From the NCBI RefSeq assembly GCF_008831285.2, contig NC_045139.1, positions 4,190,704 to 4,254,703 on the forward strand: a DNA stretch of 64,000 nucleotides. Reading direction: 5' to 3'. The stretch comes from Nymphaea colorata (lineage: Eukaryota; Streptophyta; Magnoliopsida; Nymphaeales; Nymphaeaceae). The notes beneath the pieces were generated by a model. The model searched no databases. It was not told where the DNA came from and saw nothing but the letters and a program-made list of their open reading frames with translations. Position numbers and translations under genes: made by a program. Positions 1 to 11,030 of this stretch are shown here, one piece after another (within the stretch, counting starts at the first letter, position 1; each line of letters opens with the position of its first letter).

Positions 1-75
1 GTGTGTATGTCTTCTTCTGAAATTTGAATCCTTATATGGGTGTGAAAAAGTTGATGATGGCTGCTTAATTTACAG

Positions 76-141
76 AGTGATAAAGCCTCAATCCTAGCTG
101 ATGCAGTTGAGTATATACTATTCCTCCAGCTAAAACTTCAG
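76..141 (+). CDS. bHLH transcription factor, internal exon (loop/helix 2)
   Basis: This exon is preceded by an acceptor (tttacag) and followed by a donor (gtaagg) and is exactly 66 bp, read in phase 0. It encodes 22 residues beginning SDKASILADAVEYI and ending LKLQ. That is the loop/second-helix signature of plant bHLH factors of the PIF/SPATULA/ALCATRAZ type, in which a 66-bp exon carrying a DKAS...EAIEYL...LQ sequence is characteristic. Helix 2 mediates dimerisation of these nuclear DNA-binding proteins. The usual DEAIEYLK is here ADAVEYIL, so the copy is somewhat divergent. The basic region and helix 1 would lie upstream of the window. The match to family residues, the length and the splice sites together make this the strongest non-nsLTP call. 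The exact subfamily is inference. Confidence 0.72.
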
Positions 142-534
142 GTAAGGAATCACTCTTTTTTCAAGTTCATTATATATCAATTTCATTGGTTCATGCCCCA
201 AACCGTCCAGTTCCCTAATACCAGCTCATAACAAGTAGATAGAAGCAAAAAGAAAACATGTCACTAGTTGTTTAAACAATTACTTTTCTAATTATACAGA
301 TGTTTTTTCATGTCTACAACTATGAGAATCAATACAGAAGGCTAAAAAAATTCTTAGAATTGATTTCTATTCTTTTATGAAAAGTTCCTTACACACTTCA
401 AAAATATTGTAGCATATACTAATGTCAGCTGGGGAATTATCACAAAGCCACTGGCAGCAAGTGACTTGAGCTAAGTTTTAAGAATTGCTACGTAAATTTT
501 CTGCACTTCAATATTGTGTCATCCCCTTCAACAG
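142..534 (+). other. Probable bHLH intron
   Basis: AT-rich sequence between the 66-bp bHLH exon donor at 142 and a candidate acceptor (cttcaacag) ending at 534. No other coding signal is visible. It is an intron only if the next exon call is right. Confidence 0.4.
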
Positions 535-831
535 GCTTTTGGAATATGTAGCAACATGCACATACACCCATCCTCTGCAGCTACACAACTCCCGCCATCG
601 TATCAGTACTGCTGGGGGCAGATGGCGCCGGTTATCGGAAACCTTCCCCTTGGTAACGGCTCGCCTCCTTCATTTGTTCCAGCTGCTCCGTCACCATTGT
701 CGCTTGGGATGCCGCTTCTACAGAACTGCCGGCCTTTACATCAGCCTGAGCTCTATCAACATGCGCTTCAGGCAACTATCCCTCAGGGCTTCATATCTCT
801 AATCTCTCTCTCATTTGTGCGCAGGAATTGA
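535..831 (+). CDS. Possible last exon of the bHLH gene
   Basis: From the acceptor ending at 534 a frame stays open to a TGA at 829-831. The product (starting AFGICSNMHIHP) is rich in Pro, Ser, Leu, Gln and Met, with PPSYQYCWGQMAP and SLGMPLLQN segments. Low-complexity Pro/Met/Gln tails of this kind are common at the C-terminus of PIF-like bHLH proteins, and the phase matches the upstream exon, which also ends in phase 0. GC content and codon use are clearly more gene-like than the sequence on either side. No family motif is preserved here, so the link rests on position, phase and composition. A second acceptor-like site (gtgcgcag) at about 823 leaves open that the exon boundaries differ. Confidence 0.45.
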   Translation, partial: AFGICSNMHIHPSSAATQLPPSYQYCWGQMAPVIGNLPLGNGSPPSFVPAAPSPLSLGMPLLQNCRPLHQPELYQHALQATIPQGFISLISLSFVRRN

Positions 832-1039
832 AATCAACCAGGCAGTCTCTATGACCGGATGATTTTTTTTTTTAATATGTGAGGAATTGAAAACCGTCAC
901 AAATGGTGTATTCCACGACGACGGTTGATTGACCATAGTTTTTAGCTATAGAATGCACTATTTGTGACTGTTTTTAGCACCATAAAACAAAAAACCATCC
1001 TACTATAGATGTAATCGGCCGCTGATTTCAATTTTTTTA

Positions 1040-1395
1040 TCATAGTCACAAATAATGACTCATAGTTTTAAACAGGGAGGTTTTTTTCTGGTATAGTATG
1101 GCAGACTTGAAAAATAAGGAAAAAACAATATTTTAAAAAAATAAAAAACTAAAAATTAAGGAAAAATAAAATAAGTGAGAAAATAATAACACAAACATCA
1201 AAAGATAAAAGATAAGTAGATTTGCAACCAAAAAAAAATAGAAAATGAAAAATACTATTTGGCATTAAAAAGGTGAAAAAAAATGAAAAAGATCAAAAAA
1301 AGGGAAAAAACGTGTTCTTTTTAGTTTTAAACGGCATTTCATTTTCTCGCGTTTTTTCATGTTTTTTTTTTAAATAACGTGCTTTTTGTGACTAT
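1040..1395. repeat. AT-rich MITE-like element, family F1 copy 1
   Basis: Begins with catagtcacaaa and ends with tttgtgacta, an imperfect inverted terminal repeat. The interior is A-rich with a distinctive block around 1143-1225 (aaaataagtgagaaaataat, then acatcaaaagataag). The same block recurs at 12840-12910 and, inverted, at 15500-15560. It has no coding capacity. It is probably a non-autonomous DNA transposon; the superfamily is not determined. Confidence 0.55.
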
Positions 1396-4300
1396 TGAAT
1401 TTCTATATATGTGTATATCAATGCCAATATGGACGACCGTCCAGCATCCTCTTCACCTACCAGACAATTTTTGTAGATCCAACTTCATAAATCCTCTTCT
1501 CTCCCCCTTGCAAACTCAACCTCACAGATGAGATTTGAATGGCGATGTTGCATAATATATAAGAACATCGTTGGAGCCCTTGTATGAACTGATGTGGTTT
1601 TAGGAACCCCATATTTCCAAAAAATATAAAACACATTCAACCTTCAATATTGCTTGTAAACTTTGATATATATATCCATTGAATGCTTCATAAATTTGAA
1701 CATTTTGCTTACATTCAAATTGTTCTAGTAATAAGTTTGCTGGGTGTAGGCTCCGAACCTTTCCCATGCAACGCTGCTGCGCAATGAGTCTCTCCACCTT
1801 TTTGTTGCTAAAGAGTCAAAGAATACGATCTCAAACTTAATAAAAAAATATATGATACTGCATCAAAAATAATAATACCCAAGAATGGAGGAAGGCTTGT
1901 GGTTCAGTTTTAGAAGCCAAAAACCATGTTGGAAGCTTCGATTCCGTAGCTGTAACGCCTGCTCAAAGAAAAACAGCAAAGTCTTTGAGAAAGCACCAAA
2001 ACTTCAGAGAACATCAAAAGTAGTTGGGTAGCATGAACACTGTGAGTAGCCGACCCCAAAGATGAGGGTGAATTGATGACACACTTATTTTAATGTTTCA
2101 TAAATCTATCTTTCAATCTTTGGTGTACATTCATGGAACAGTCAGCTCACTCATAAGTATCGTTTGATTTATCGAGATGGATGGTTTAGATAAAAAAAAA
2201 TTGATGGGTATTTTCATCATGTAATATTAGTGAGCATGTTTCTTTTCAACCATTCATCAGAATAGATCAAACTTCCTTCGTGAATGAGTTGTAGTGGCTC
2301 AGGATAGCAAGAGTCACCGTTCTTTCACATACATACATATACATTCTCTCTCTCTTTTCATATATATATATATATATATAATTTACTAATTCCTCAACCT
2401 TTGAATAATTTTTTGCATGACATGCAGGACAAGACAAAGCAACGATAAAAGTGATTTGAATATTTGGAAGGTGTCATTCGCGTATCCGGGCAATGTACAG
2501 CTAGCTTGCACACCCTTGGCGGTGGTGTTTAATACAATATGCTCGACCTACCACAGCTTCTTCCTTGCCTTGTCTCTTGCCGCCACCTTTTCGCATGTTG
2601 CAATGCAACCTAGTTGTGCCTTGACTCGATATCTTTTCAACCTTGTTTTTTTCTTTCTTTTGGTACTTCCCTTTGCTTTCGAATGGTTTTCCAATAATCT
2701 AAATATATAAAATAATATGTACGGTTTTTTGGGTCTTTAAAGGAGAATTGTAATTCACAATCTTGGTGACATTATAAAGATATATAGAGACACACAACAA
2801 ACAGGTCAAAATTAGTTTAATTCTTTTTTAGAGTGGTTTTCAGGTGTCTTTCCCACCAATTTTGAAATAAAAGAGAAAGATTACAAAGGAGAGAGAAAGA
2901 CTATAAAATGGAAATGCATAATAAAATTTGAAGACAAAAGGTCCCCAAAATATAAGAACAAATCGCAAAAACAAAATAAAAAGACAAGTCAACAGCACCA
3001 TTATTAAAATGTTAATAATTAGTCTCAAAAGAGTGGAAAATGTTAATTATTAGTCTCAAAAGGAGAAAGTTCTTAAGAAAATGGATGTTTAGCTTCTTCT
3101 TTTTTTAATTTTAGCCAAATGAGGGTACTACTGATGCTCCAAGGCACTTATGCCTCTCCTCCCTCCACCTCGCCTTTAGAGTTCAGAGCTATTTTGAGAC
3201 CTAGGTGAGAGACATTATACCTGTTAATTAGAGTACCACGCTCATCACCATTTGCAGTTTGAGCGAAGAACTCCCTAAAAATTAAACGGTGACCCGACTT
3301 TCACCAGCTTGACCAGCAATGCTATCCTAGCACATCTTTTGACCGTAAGTCATCGAACACTGACCTCCTTTAAATTACATGTCTTTAAGACCAAATCGTG
3401 GCTATGGAGTTCAGTCAATATATTTAGAAAGGGCTTCCCCAGCATATATGGGAAGAAATTGGGAGCGATCAATATTTTGAGGGTAAATACAACGTTGAAA
3501 GTTATGTCACCACCTTCTTCTTTCTTTTCGTTGGTGTATATTTGTTGCAAGATGTGCACGCAACTCAATCTTCTCTACATGCAGCTGAGGCCCCAACCCC
3601 ACTTCAAAAAAGATATTTTAAAAAATTTACATGTAAATTTTAAAAAAATTTATGAAAAATGATATTTCGGCTGTGTCAAAATTTAGAAACTTTAATTCGT
3701 CCCCCTTTATGAAACATTTCTAACTCTGCCCCTACTGCCAAGTGAGGCACAAAATAGAAGAAACTCAAAATACTAGATATGAGCTGATCACTTTCTCAAA
3801 TGGGTGGTCGATTTATCATAGAGGCAAGCGCGCACATGCACACACACATATGTAATGAAAATACCACCCTTTTGAAGCTCTTTATCTTGTCTAGGCTCAA
3901 GCTTAGCCAAGCCGAGTTGAAGCTTCATTGATCGAGCTCGACCGAGCTGAGCTCGAGCCGCAAGGATCAAGCTCGGTCCGATTTACATCCAAGCCGAGAC
4001 GGGAATACCGTCAATAATAACTGAGGGCAGAGAGGCGCACCCAGATCATTCAACAAAAGTGAGTCTAGAAATTTCTTTTGACAGAATGGACGCACTTTTG
4101 TTAACCTGATCAGGTGCGCACAACTTTGACAAGCAGTGAAGATGACAAGCCGAAACCATTTTTGTTTACCTGCAGATAGAAGAAATCTTGTCATCATCTG
4201 CAATAAATTGTTGCCTGTAATAACAAAAATGGATTTACTGAGTTCAATGCAAGATGGTAGAAGGTTTACTGCCACCAGAATCGTCATGTCAAATGACACA

Positions 4301-4728
4301 GTCCTTTTACAAACCATGTGCAAAGAACATGACAAAAGATCAAGCGAGCGCGCGCACACACACACACATATAAGATAAAAATGAACTATGTAAATGTGTT
4401 TAACATGCCTAAAATTATGAATACCATTATAAAAAAAAATTGGACATATGAAATTCTGTAAGTTAAAAAGTTTCCAATAATTGAATACTAAAAGTCTACA
4501 AATTCTTATTTATTCAAGTAAAAAAAATAGTTTATATAAATATGTATATTAATTTGTAATATGTTGGTTTTGAAGATCCATTTGCATTGCAGATATTTAA
4601 GAAAACGAGTAAGAAATTAAACGTTGAAAATATGTTGTGTTATCTGAACTCTTTTTCTGAATATTTAAAAATCATTGCTAAAAACACCATGCAATGAATG
4701 CATACTAACAACAGTTTATAACACAGCG

Positions 4729-4734
<6 letters not shown>

Positions 4735-4817
<83 letters not shown>
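4735..4817. repeat. (TA)n microsatellite
   Basis: About 80 bp of nearly uninterrupted TA dinucleotide. It is typical of plant intergenic DNA and a likely site of length polymorphism. Confidence 0.95.
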
Positions 4818-4821
<4 letters not shown>

Positions 4822-5087
4822 ACATGTGTAGGCGAGCAAAATGTCATTTTGTCTTACAAACTATTTTGCAAATAAGAGCCATAAAACAATTTTTGGTTCG
4901 CTAAGAGATTATTGTCTTTTAGTTGTTTTGACGGTTTTACAGAGAGAAGCTTCTAGACTTTAACCCTTCTTTTTGTCTTTCCCTTTTTCCCAATCTTTAA
5001 AAGCTGGCCGCTTAATTTATTAAATTCTTCATTAAGACCTGAGTTTCGTAAAGACTTTTCAGTACTTTAAACTTCTAAAGCAACCGC

Positions 5088-5276
5088 CATGGGCAGAGGG
5101 AGGGGGGCCGCGAAGGCCATGGCCCCACCGTGGCAAATGGAAAAAAAATTACATTAAAAAATACTAATTTTTTAGTGCGCAATGTATTTTTTAGAGTTGA
5201 ATTCAATTTGGCCCTACTTAGATTCAGAGGTTGGACTGTCGGCCTACCCTTAAGAAAAATTCTCGCTCCGCTCCTG
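5088..5276. repeat. GC-rich hAT-like element remnant, family H2
   Basis: Starts catgggcagaggg, holds a GGCCATGGCCCCACC-type block and ends gctccgctcctg. It shares length (about 190 bp), a GGCCATGGCCCC-like block and end structure with the better-preserved element at 44494-44691. Target duplications are not clear here. Confidence 0.45.
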
Positions 5277-5879
5277 ACTCGCCGCCCATCCAAAAGGTGG
5301 ACCAAGTGGCCAAGAGTCCTACCCATTTATCTAGTAACTGCAAGGGGGCTCACTCTCAATTATGAGCTTGATTATCTTCACAAATCTTTCACTCACCATA
5401 ACCACCCACCAAACTACGGGTAAACCTACCAGGCAGCAATATATATACTCAGCTATTCTCTCATCTATGGTTACCTATTGATCGCCTTAACAGGAGGCTC
5501 GTAGAAGCAAACCTTGAAATCTACTTTTCTTCCTTCATCAATTGTGGTGGTTGCTTCCATCATTTTGTGACAAATATTTTACTTGTTTGTTTGTTTCAGA
5601 TGACCATGTTTGAACAATAATAGCAATTTCCTGGTGAAACGTTCACCTCAATGGATATTCCTTGATGAAGCTATATCATTTATATTCTGTAACAAAAGTT
5701 TAAAATGATAGAGAAGGTTTGACCGACCTTTTTGATATGATGTATAAAACATTGTTACAAATATTGTGAGAATTTCGAATAATCTAGTTATATTAATGAG
5801 AAAAACAAGTAAAACGAAAAAATTGGGACATTTCACGAAATTTCGAATAATTTATTTGAATGCTCTGCTAGTCTGCTTC

Positions 5880-6427
5880 GATTCAATTAATTTTGGCAAC
5901 AGAAGAGAAAAGCGTGATGGTCATTCCTGTTGCTGGAAACTGTGGGTGAAGCCAAATCAGAGCGTTGTTCTGTCAATGACTTAGAGAGAGAGAGAGAGTT
6001 AATGCCGAAAAACAGATTCACCAAATTTTGCACAGAAGGGATCTTCCTATCTTGATAAGTAGTGGAGAAGGTGATTACTCAAAGATCACAGTGCCTCCAC
6101 TAAGACACTTTCTGTGGCACTACCAGAATCCTCTAGGTCAAGTCATCATAACATACTATCTTCACTAGGACCTAAGGATTGCAGAGAGATTATTAGTTTA
6201 GCAGTCCAGAATCAGATCTCAACACCCACCACAGAAAACACGAACTTGCTCTTGCCAGTGAGACTTCAGAATTCAATTTGAGATTTAGTTCAAGGATGTT
6301 CCTAATCACTGGGCACAAGTTCGTGAAATTGGTGACATGGGTTTTCTGGAATTCTCATAATTGTTAAGCCTGTCAGGAATACACACCCAAATCTCTCTCT
6401 CTCTCTCTTTCTCTCTCTCTGATTTTC
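5880..6427 (+). promoter_or_regulatory. Duplicated upstream region of the first nsLTP2 gene
   Basis: This flank is repeated with many substitutions at about 9405-9922, upstream of the nsLTP2 pseudogene. Shared stretches include ggtcattcctgtt / cgtcattcctgtt and ctgtcaatgact. The duplicated unit therefore covered promoter and gene. A CT-rich run (about 6390-6420) sits directly upstream of the TATA box, as in many plant pyrimidine-patch promoters. Confidence 0.55.
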
Positions 6428-6434
6428 TATAAAT
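6428..6434 (+). promoter_or_regulatory. TATA box of nsLTP2 gene 1
   Basis: TATAAAT preceded by C (CTATAAATT), about 100 bp upstream of the ATG at 6529 and just downstream of a CT-repeat. The same core recurs before most nsLTP2 copies in the window. Confidence 0.65.
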
Positions 6435-6528
6435 TCCGGTGGGATGTGTTCTTGACATCATGTAATTTACATTCCACTTTCCAAGATTTCCTTTTCTTCT
6501 AGCTAGTGCATCTTTGGTAGTCCTGATA

Positions 6529-6816
6529 ATGGAGAAGTTCAAGTTCTTTGCTGTGGCTTTCCCTATCCTCGTAGTACTACTTCTTGGAAAAGCACTGCCC
6601 TGCTCATCAGTCACTTGTGATCCCACAAAGCTGAGCTCATGCTTGGCTGCAATTCAAGGCTCATCACCACCTAGCCATGCTTGTTGTTCTGGGCTTAAAG
6701 TCCAACGATCTTGCTTCTGCCTCTACATGAAAAACCCCACTCTCAGAATGATGATCATGTCACCAAAATCACGGAAAATTGCTTCCTACTGCAGGGTCCC
6801 CTTCCCCAGGTGTTAA
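6529..6816 (+). CDS. Type-2 non-specific lipid transfer protein (nsLTP2), gene 1
   Basis: Encodes 95 residues. The start is the first ATG of the frame, giving MEKFKFFAVAFPIL and a hydrophobic signal peptide to about residue 28; the codons upstream hold no ATG. The mature part has the eight-cysteine motif: C30-x7-C38-x13-C52C53-x8-C62-F-C64-x23-C88-x6-C95. This is the classical nsLTP2 spacing, with the hydrophobic residue (F) expected between C5 and C6. Family members are secreted to the cell wall space and bind fatty acids, lysolipids or sterols in a hydrophobic cavity closed by four disulphides. Residues 72-82 (LRMMIMSPKSR) are unlike the YKSYIYSSSG stretch of the other copies, and an extra Cys lies at the end of the signal peptide. 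An AATAAA lies at 6934-6939. There is no intron in the coding part. The specific ligand and expression cannot be read from sequence. Confidence 0.88.
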   Translation: MEKFKFFAVAFPILVVLLLGKALPCSSVTCDPTKLSSCLAAIQGSSPPSHACCSGLKVQRSCFCLYMKNPTLRMMIMSPKSRKIASYCRVPFPRC

Positions 6817-6841
6817 ATCAGATACTGACAGTACATATGTA

Positions 6842-6852
<11 letters not shown>

Positions 6853-6894
<42 letters not shown>

Positions 6895-6898
6895 CATA
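6853..6898. repeat. (CT)n/(TA)n microsatellite in the nsLTP2 3' region
   Basis: A CT run followed by TA/CATA repeats just after the stop codon of gene 1. The second tandem copy has a CT/GA run at the equivalent position (about 10673-10703), so the tract predates the duplication and has diverged. Confidence 0.75.
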
Positions 6899-6933
6899 TG
6901 TATGGTGCAAGTGACCGAAGTACTTGAAGTTCT

Positions 6934-6939
6934 AATAAA
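6934..6939 (+). terminator. Polyadenylation signal AATAAA of nsLTP2 gene 1
   Basis: AATAAATGAA about 118 bp after the stop. The sequence is conserved after the pseudogene copy (10721-10726). Confidence 0.5.
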
Positions 6940-7099
6940 TGAAATCTGATTAAGTTAGCTACTGTTCCATTTCTGTTGTTTGTTGATGTTGCAGAGCCAT
7001 TTTGAAGAAGACAGAAGCCATTTGTTTACCACCGTAACTTATTGAGGTCATGCACCAAGGCTTTCAATTCGTATACTGATTATCTTAATGGGAAAAACC

Positions 7100-9404
7100 T
7101 CAATGAGCTAGGGTGACCATATTCTTGCAAATCCCAAAACTGTATTCTAACTGCATCATAAGCATAGTTGCATATTACTACTGAAGTTTATGCTTTATAC
7201 AATCAGGTCCATCTAGTTTGAAATGAGTGAAATTAAATCATTTACAGCAAAATCATGTGATAGCATTGTGATTAGCAAAAGGGAATTCATGGGTCACTCT
7301 TAAAACTACAAAATATTGCTGGCAAGATATACAATTCGTGAATGCTGCTGTGGCAGCCCAGACGAGAAAGGAAAGTGGGGGGTGGAAAGGGCAAACCCAG
7401 TTTCCGATGATGGCGAGCACTGAACACGAGGAGAAGACCGTGGATCACTAGCAAGTAGAGGATGTCTCCAGATAGGAGAAAGTGGGAAGGAGTAGCACCA
7501 ACAGGAATCAAAAAGATACTTTTTTAATCTTACGCCCTTCACCCCGATCAGCTATGCTACACCTCTACAATGAATAAGAACTTTCTTTTCTATAAGTTGC
7601 ATTAGATCTTATGTCTGTTCCAGCAACCTGCCCATACAATATTGGCTTATAACATGATTTTCAGATACGATAACGAGAACAACACTGCCACCATCTGATA
7701 AAAAATTGTGAGCCTAAATCTCATGAATGTGGAGCACAACATAAAAATATATGTCCAAATGGTTGAGTTCCGGATCTGCCAAATACGAAAAAAATCACAT
7801 CTGCCAGAAAAAAAAAATAATCATCACAAGCAACATTGCCAATACATTGTGGAATTGGCAATGTCTTAATGCGCCTTAAATACCCATTAAATATCATCAG
7901 GTCTTTGAAATATCGAAACCACATAAACTATATGTGCTTCCAAACCAATCACACTACCGAATTTTCCCAGTGCTCTCCTTCATACAGCTTTCTTGATTAA
8001 ATCTGAATGAGTCCAAGGAAAACACATCGAATAGATTTGATATATATGGCGATCGGCAGTCATTGGAAAGGAGAAGCACCAAGAAATTGTATATGTCTAC
8101 TACAAAGATTCAATTTTTAACAATGACCAGTGCATTTCTGGTAGTGGCTGAGGCAAGGATAATTCATTAAGATCTTGTGCAAATTAAGCATTCTTCTGAC
8201 ATACGACTAAACAGGACTTGGTGAGCAAGAAGCGTAAAATCTCGAGATGCTTTGTCACATTGACAATCAAACAAAACATCTGAAATTCCCAAGGCTAGGG
8301 ACTCTCTTTTGAGGGCTTTTCCAGAAATTTGCATGATTTCCTTTGCTGTAAATGATAAATGAGAGCTTTCGTTTATTGGTTTTCTAGGTATGGCTCTCTA
8401 GTAGGGATTTAAGTCAAAAAATGTTCAAGAAGAAGATCAACTATGGTCACAAACAAGTGACGAGCTAGCATGCCATCATCTGAGTTGTGTCAGTTGTAAC
8501 AGGTGTTGCGAACTGTCATCATAAGATCTTTTGGGATATTGATGATGACAGAAGAAGTGCATAATTCAAAAGATCGTGAGATCATAGTTTAATATTGTTG
8601 GGGAGGATTGGAATTAGAAAAATCATCGCTTCATATATAGAGTGCGGTTTCTTTGCTATCAAAGGAAAAAAAGGTTTTCTCTTTTAAAAGGGGTGCTAAA
8701 GTTTCATTGAGCAAGAAAAATGACAGAGATGCAGACAGAAACTAAAAGATGATAGTAAGAGCTGGTACTTTTCATTGCAACTCATGCTGCATTATTTGTT
8801 TGGCATGATCAAACTGAGGATACTATTAAGTTTGGGCTTTAGACAAAGATCTTCTGTCCTGTTCATCAACTGAAACATGGTCCTGGATGGATCGTTGAAA
8901 TAGCTTCAGAGCTTGTTAATGCAACGTCCAAAGTTCCAAGGATTCTGTGATATGATGAGATTCAGTCAGCCACCTTGATTTCTATGGGCAACGATGATCT
9001 GACTTTTTGGGAAACTCCGGTGCTGAGGGGGCTGATTCTTCGATCAGTCAATGGGATTTAACTCAATTCAGATAATGAGAGATGGATACAACGCATTCGG
9101 GAAGCCATTAACAAGGCTATATCAGATCATATGGATTTTCTTAGGTGTAAAACGATCAGCAAAGTGAGAACCTATAATAGAATATCATCCAAAAAAGTTA
9201 TTAGACTTGGGCACACAGGCTCGTAATGTGTTGTCTTTTGATGGCTCTTCCTGGTTGACTCTGCATTTTCTTTCTGTTCCTTCCTTTTATTTTCTGTGTC
9301 CATGTAGTTTTTTATTTTTTTATTAAGAAAAGGGGATTTCCCAGCTTTTGAGAAAAACCTTATTGGGGTTTCAAAGCCTAGAAGTTCTTTTAAATGTCTG
9401 TTGG
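7100..9404. other. Gene-free interval between tandem nsLTP2 copies
   Basis: No ORF with recognisable family features on either strand. The short open frames at 7287-7542 and 7721-7924 are overlapping or compositionally random. A stretch near 8850-9130 has mixed composition that could be decayed coding sequence, but I could not assign it. Confidence 0.5.
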
Positions 9405-9922
9405 GTTCGATCAGTTAATGCAATATGGAGAAGAAGAGATTGATCGTCATTCCTGTTATTGGAAAATGGTGAAGTCAAAATCAAAGCATTGTGCTGTCAA
9501 TGACTGAGAAAGAGAAAGAGAGAGAGTTAATGCCCATCAAAAGATTGCCCAAAGGAAGATTTCCATATCTTGATAAGGGTAAGTGGTGGAGAAGGCGACT
9601 ATTTCAAAGATTTCACTTTTTGTCGCACTACCAAAATCCTCTAGGCTAGGTAATCAGAGCATGCTAGTGCTTCACTAGAACCTAAGTTCTGCAGAGAGAT
9701 TACTATAATGATCCTGCATTGAATCTCATAACCCACCACAGAAAACGTGAACTTCCTCTTGCCAGTGAGGATTCTAAATTGAATTTGAGACTTAGTTCAA
9801 GGATGTTCCCAATCATTAGGCACAAGTTCGCGAAATCAATGATATGGGTTTTCTGAAACTCTCATAATTGTTAAGCCTGTCAAGGATGTAGACCCAAAAT
9901 TCTCTCTTTCTCTCTGATTTCA

Positions 9923-9929
9923 TATAAAT
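9923..9929 (+). promoter_or_regulatory. TATA box of the nsLTP2 pseudogene
   Basis: TATAAAT in the context CATATAAATTG, 95 bp upstream of the ATG at 10018 and again directly downstream of a CT-rich run, mirroring gene 1. Confidence 0.5.
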
Positions 9930-10017
9930 TGTACTGGGATGTTCTTGTAAATCAAGTTCCACATTCCAAGATTTCCACTTCTTGCAGCTAACGCATGTCT
10001 CATTGGTAGTCCTGATA

Positions 10018-10646
10018 ATGGAGAAGAAGTTCAAGTTCTTTCCTGCTGTTCTCCCTATACTTGTAGTACTTCTGCTTGGAGAAGTGCTGCCAGGCTCATC
10101 AATTATTTGTGATCCCACAAAACTGGGCTCATGCTTGGCTGCATTTCAAGGCTCATCACCACCTAGCAGTGCATGCGTCTCCGGCCTTAAAGTCCAACTA
10201 CCTTGCTTCTGCCTCTACACGAAAACTCCTCCACTAGAAGGATACTCGTGCATAGTTGGCAAACCCGTGACTCGGACTCGGATTCGTTTCGGCTAAAAAC
10301 TGGGTCATTGGGTTGGTCATAAATTTTTGTAGTACTTTTTTTCTATAAATAGATGAAGATGGCAAATTGGTCAGAATTTCACATCTCATTTTTCCATCAA
10401 GTAAAACTGAATAATTAGTAATATGAGTATTTATGTATATTTAGTTAAGTTAAATAAGAAACTTTAGTAGTCAGCAAAAAAGAACATGTAATTGGTTGAT
10501 GATCACAACTGATTCGGTGAAACCTGACTCATGACAAGCAAATGGACGATCCTAGCAGACTTGAGAAACTTGCGACTCAGATCAGCGAGTTTGCCAACTA
10601 TGAATCAATCGTTTTCTAATGCAGGATTCCCTTCCTCAACTGTTAA
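10018..10646 (+). pseudogene. nsLTP2 gene 2, disrupted by an insertion
   Basis: The first part (ATG at 10018, MEKKFKFFPAVLPIL) closely parallels gene 1: signal peptide, then C31-x7-C39-x13-C53. The adjacent fourth cysteine is replaced by Val (ACVSG), and C63-F-C65 follows. After about residue 77 the homology stops at a 352-bp inserted segment (10251-10602), and that frame ends at 10294-10296. The true 3' end resumes after the insert: 10620-10646 reads C-RIPFLN-C-stop, exactly the C7-x6-C8-stop of the family. The downstream sequence then again matches the gene 1 3' flank, including AATAAATGAA. Loss of C4 and separation from C7/C8 would abolish at least two disulphides, so a functional nsLTP is unlikely. 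Whether the promoter still makes a transcript is unknown. Confidence 0.8.
10251..10602. mobile_element. Short inverted-repeat insertion in nsLTP2 gene 2
   Basis: Bounded by a perfect 14-bp inverted repeat: catagttggcaaac at 10251-10264 and gtttgccaactatg at 10589-10602. Similarity continues imperfectly inward (ccgtgactcgg / ctgatctgagtcg). The 352-bp interior has no coding capacity. Flanking sequence resumes nsLTP2 homology on the right. I could not define a clean target duplication, so the superfamily is left open; a MITE is the simplest reading. Confidence 0.65.
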
Positions 10647-10739
10647 ATTCAGATGCTACAGTCACTGTGTACTCTCTCTCTCTCTCTCTGAGAGAGAGAG
10701 AGAAAGGCTGATCAGGTTATAATAAATGAAAGCTGATCA

Positions 10740-11030
10740 GGTTACTTATTGTTTTATTTATGTTATCTTCTGAAGCAGCAAAGCTGCTATTTGCAAGAAG
10801 AAAGGCGCCGTTCTTTTAGAAGCATAGCTTGATTGACGCCATGCACCGCGGCTTTGAATTCATATGTTGATCATCTTGATGCAGGAAACTTTAATTTGGT
10901 TTACTATATTCTTGAAAATTCCAAAACTATATATATTCTTACTGTTCCATTTATGTTATCTTCTGAAGTCGCAAAGCTGCATTGCTGATCTTAGTGGAAC
11001 AAACCTCAATGTGGGTGACTATATTCTTAA
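10740..11030 (+). repeat. Local tandem duplication after the nsLTP2 pseudogene
   Basis: The stretch around 10752-10785 (tatgttatcttctgaag, then aaagctgc) recurs at about 10946-10980. It is followed in both copies by a related gactatattctt-type segment. This is a roughly 195-bp duplication of part of the 3' flank. Confidence 0.5.

Larger units (their letters stand above)
832..5990. other. Gene-free interval with repeats
   Basis: No supported gene. It contains an AT-rich inverted-repeat element (1040-1395), a short (TA)n run near 2360-2382, a (CA)n run near 4356-4370, a long (TA)n tract (4735-4817) and a GC-rich hAT-like remnant (5088-5276). An open frame at 2417-2710 is hydrophobic but matches no family I recognise. 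The stretch from about 5880 begins the flank that is duplicated upstream of the nsLTP2 pseudogene. Confidence 0.6.

Noticed and set aside
485-802. ORF overlapping the bHLH last exon in another frame
   Set aside because: Does not join in phase with the 66-bp exon; the 535-831 frame does.
2417-2710. 97-codon hydrophobic ORF
   Set aside because: No family match, no paralogue in the window, and a T-rich composition that yields Phe/Leu by default.
3900-3990. gagctcgag-rich palindromic stretch (also around 11270-11400)
   Set aside because: Resembles common dispersed plant repeats, and no bounded element with matching ends could be defined.
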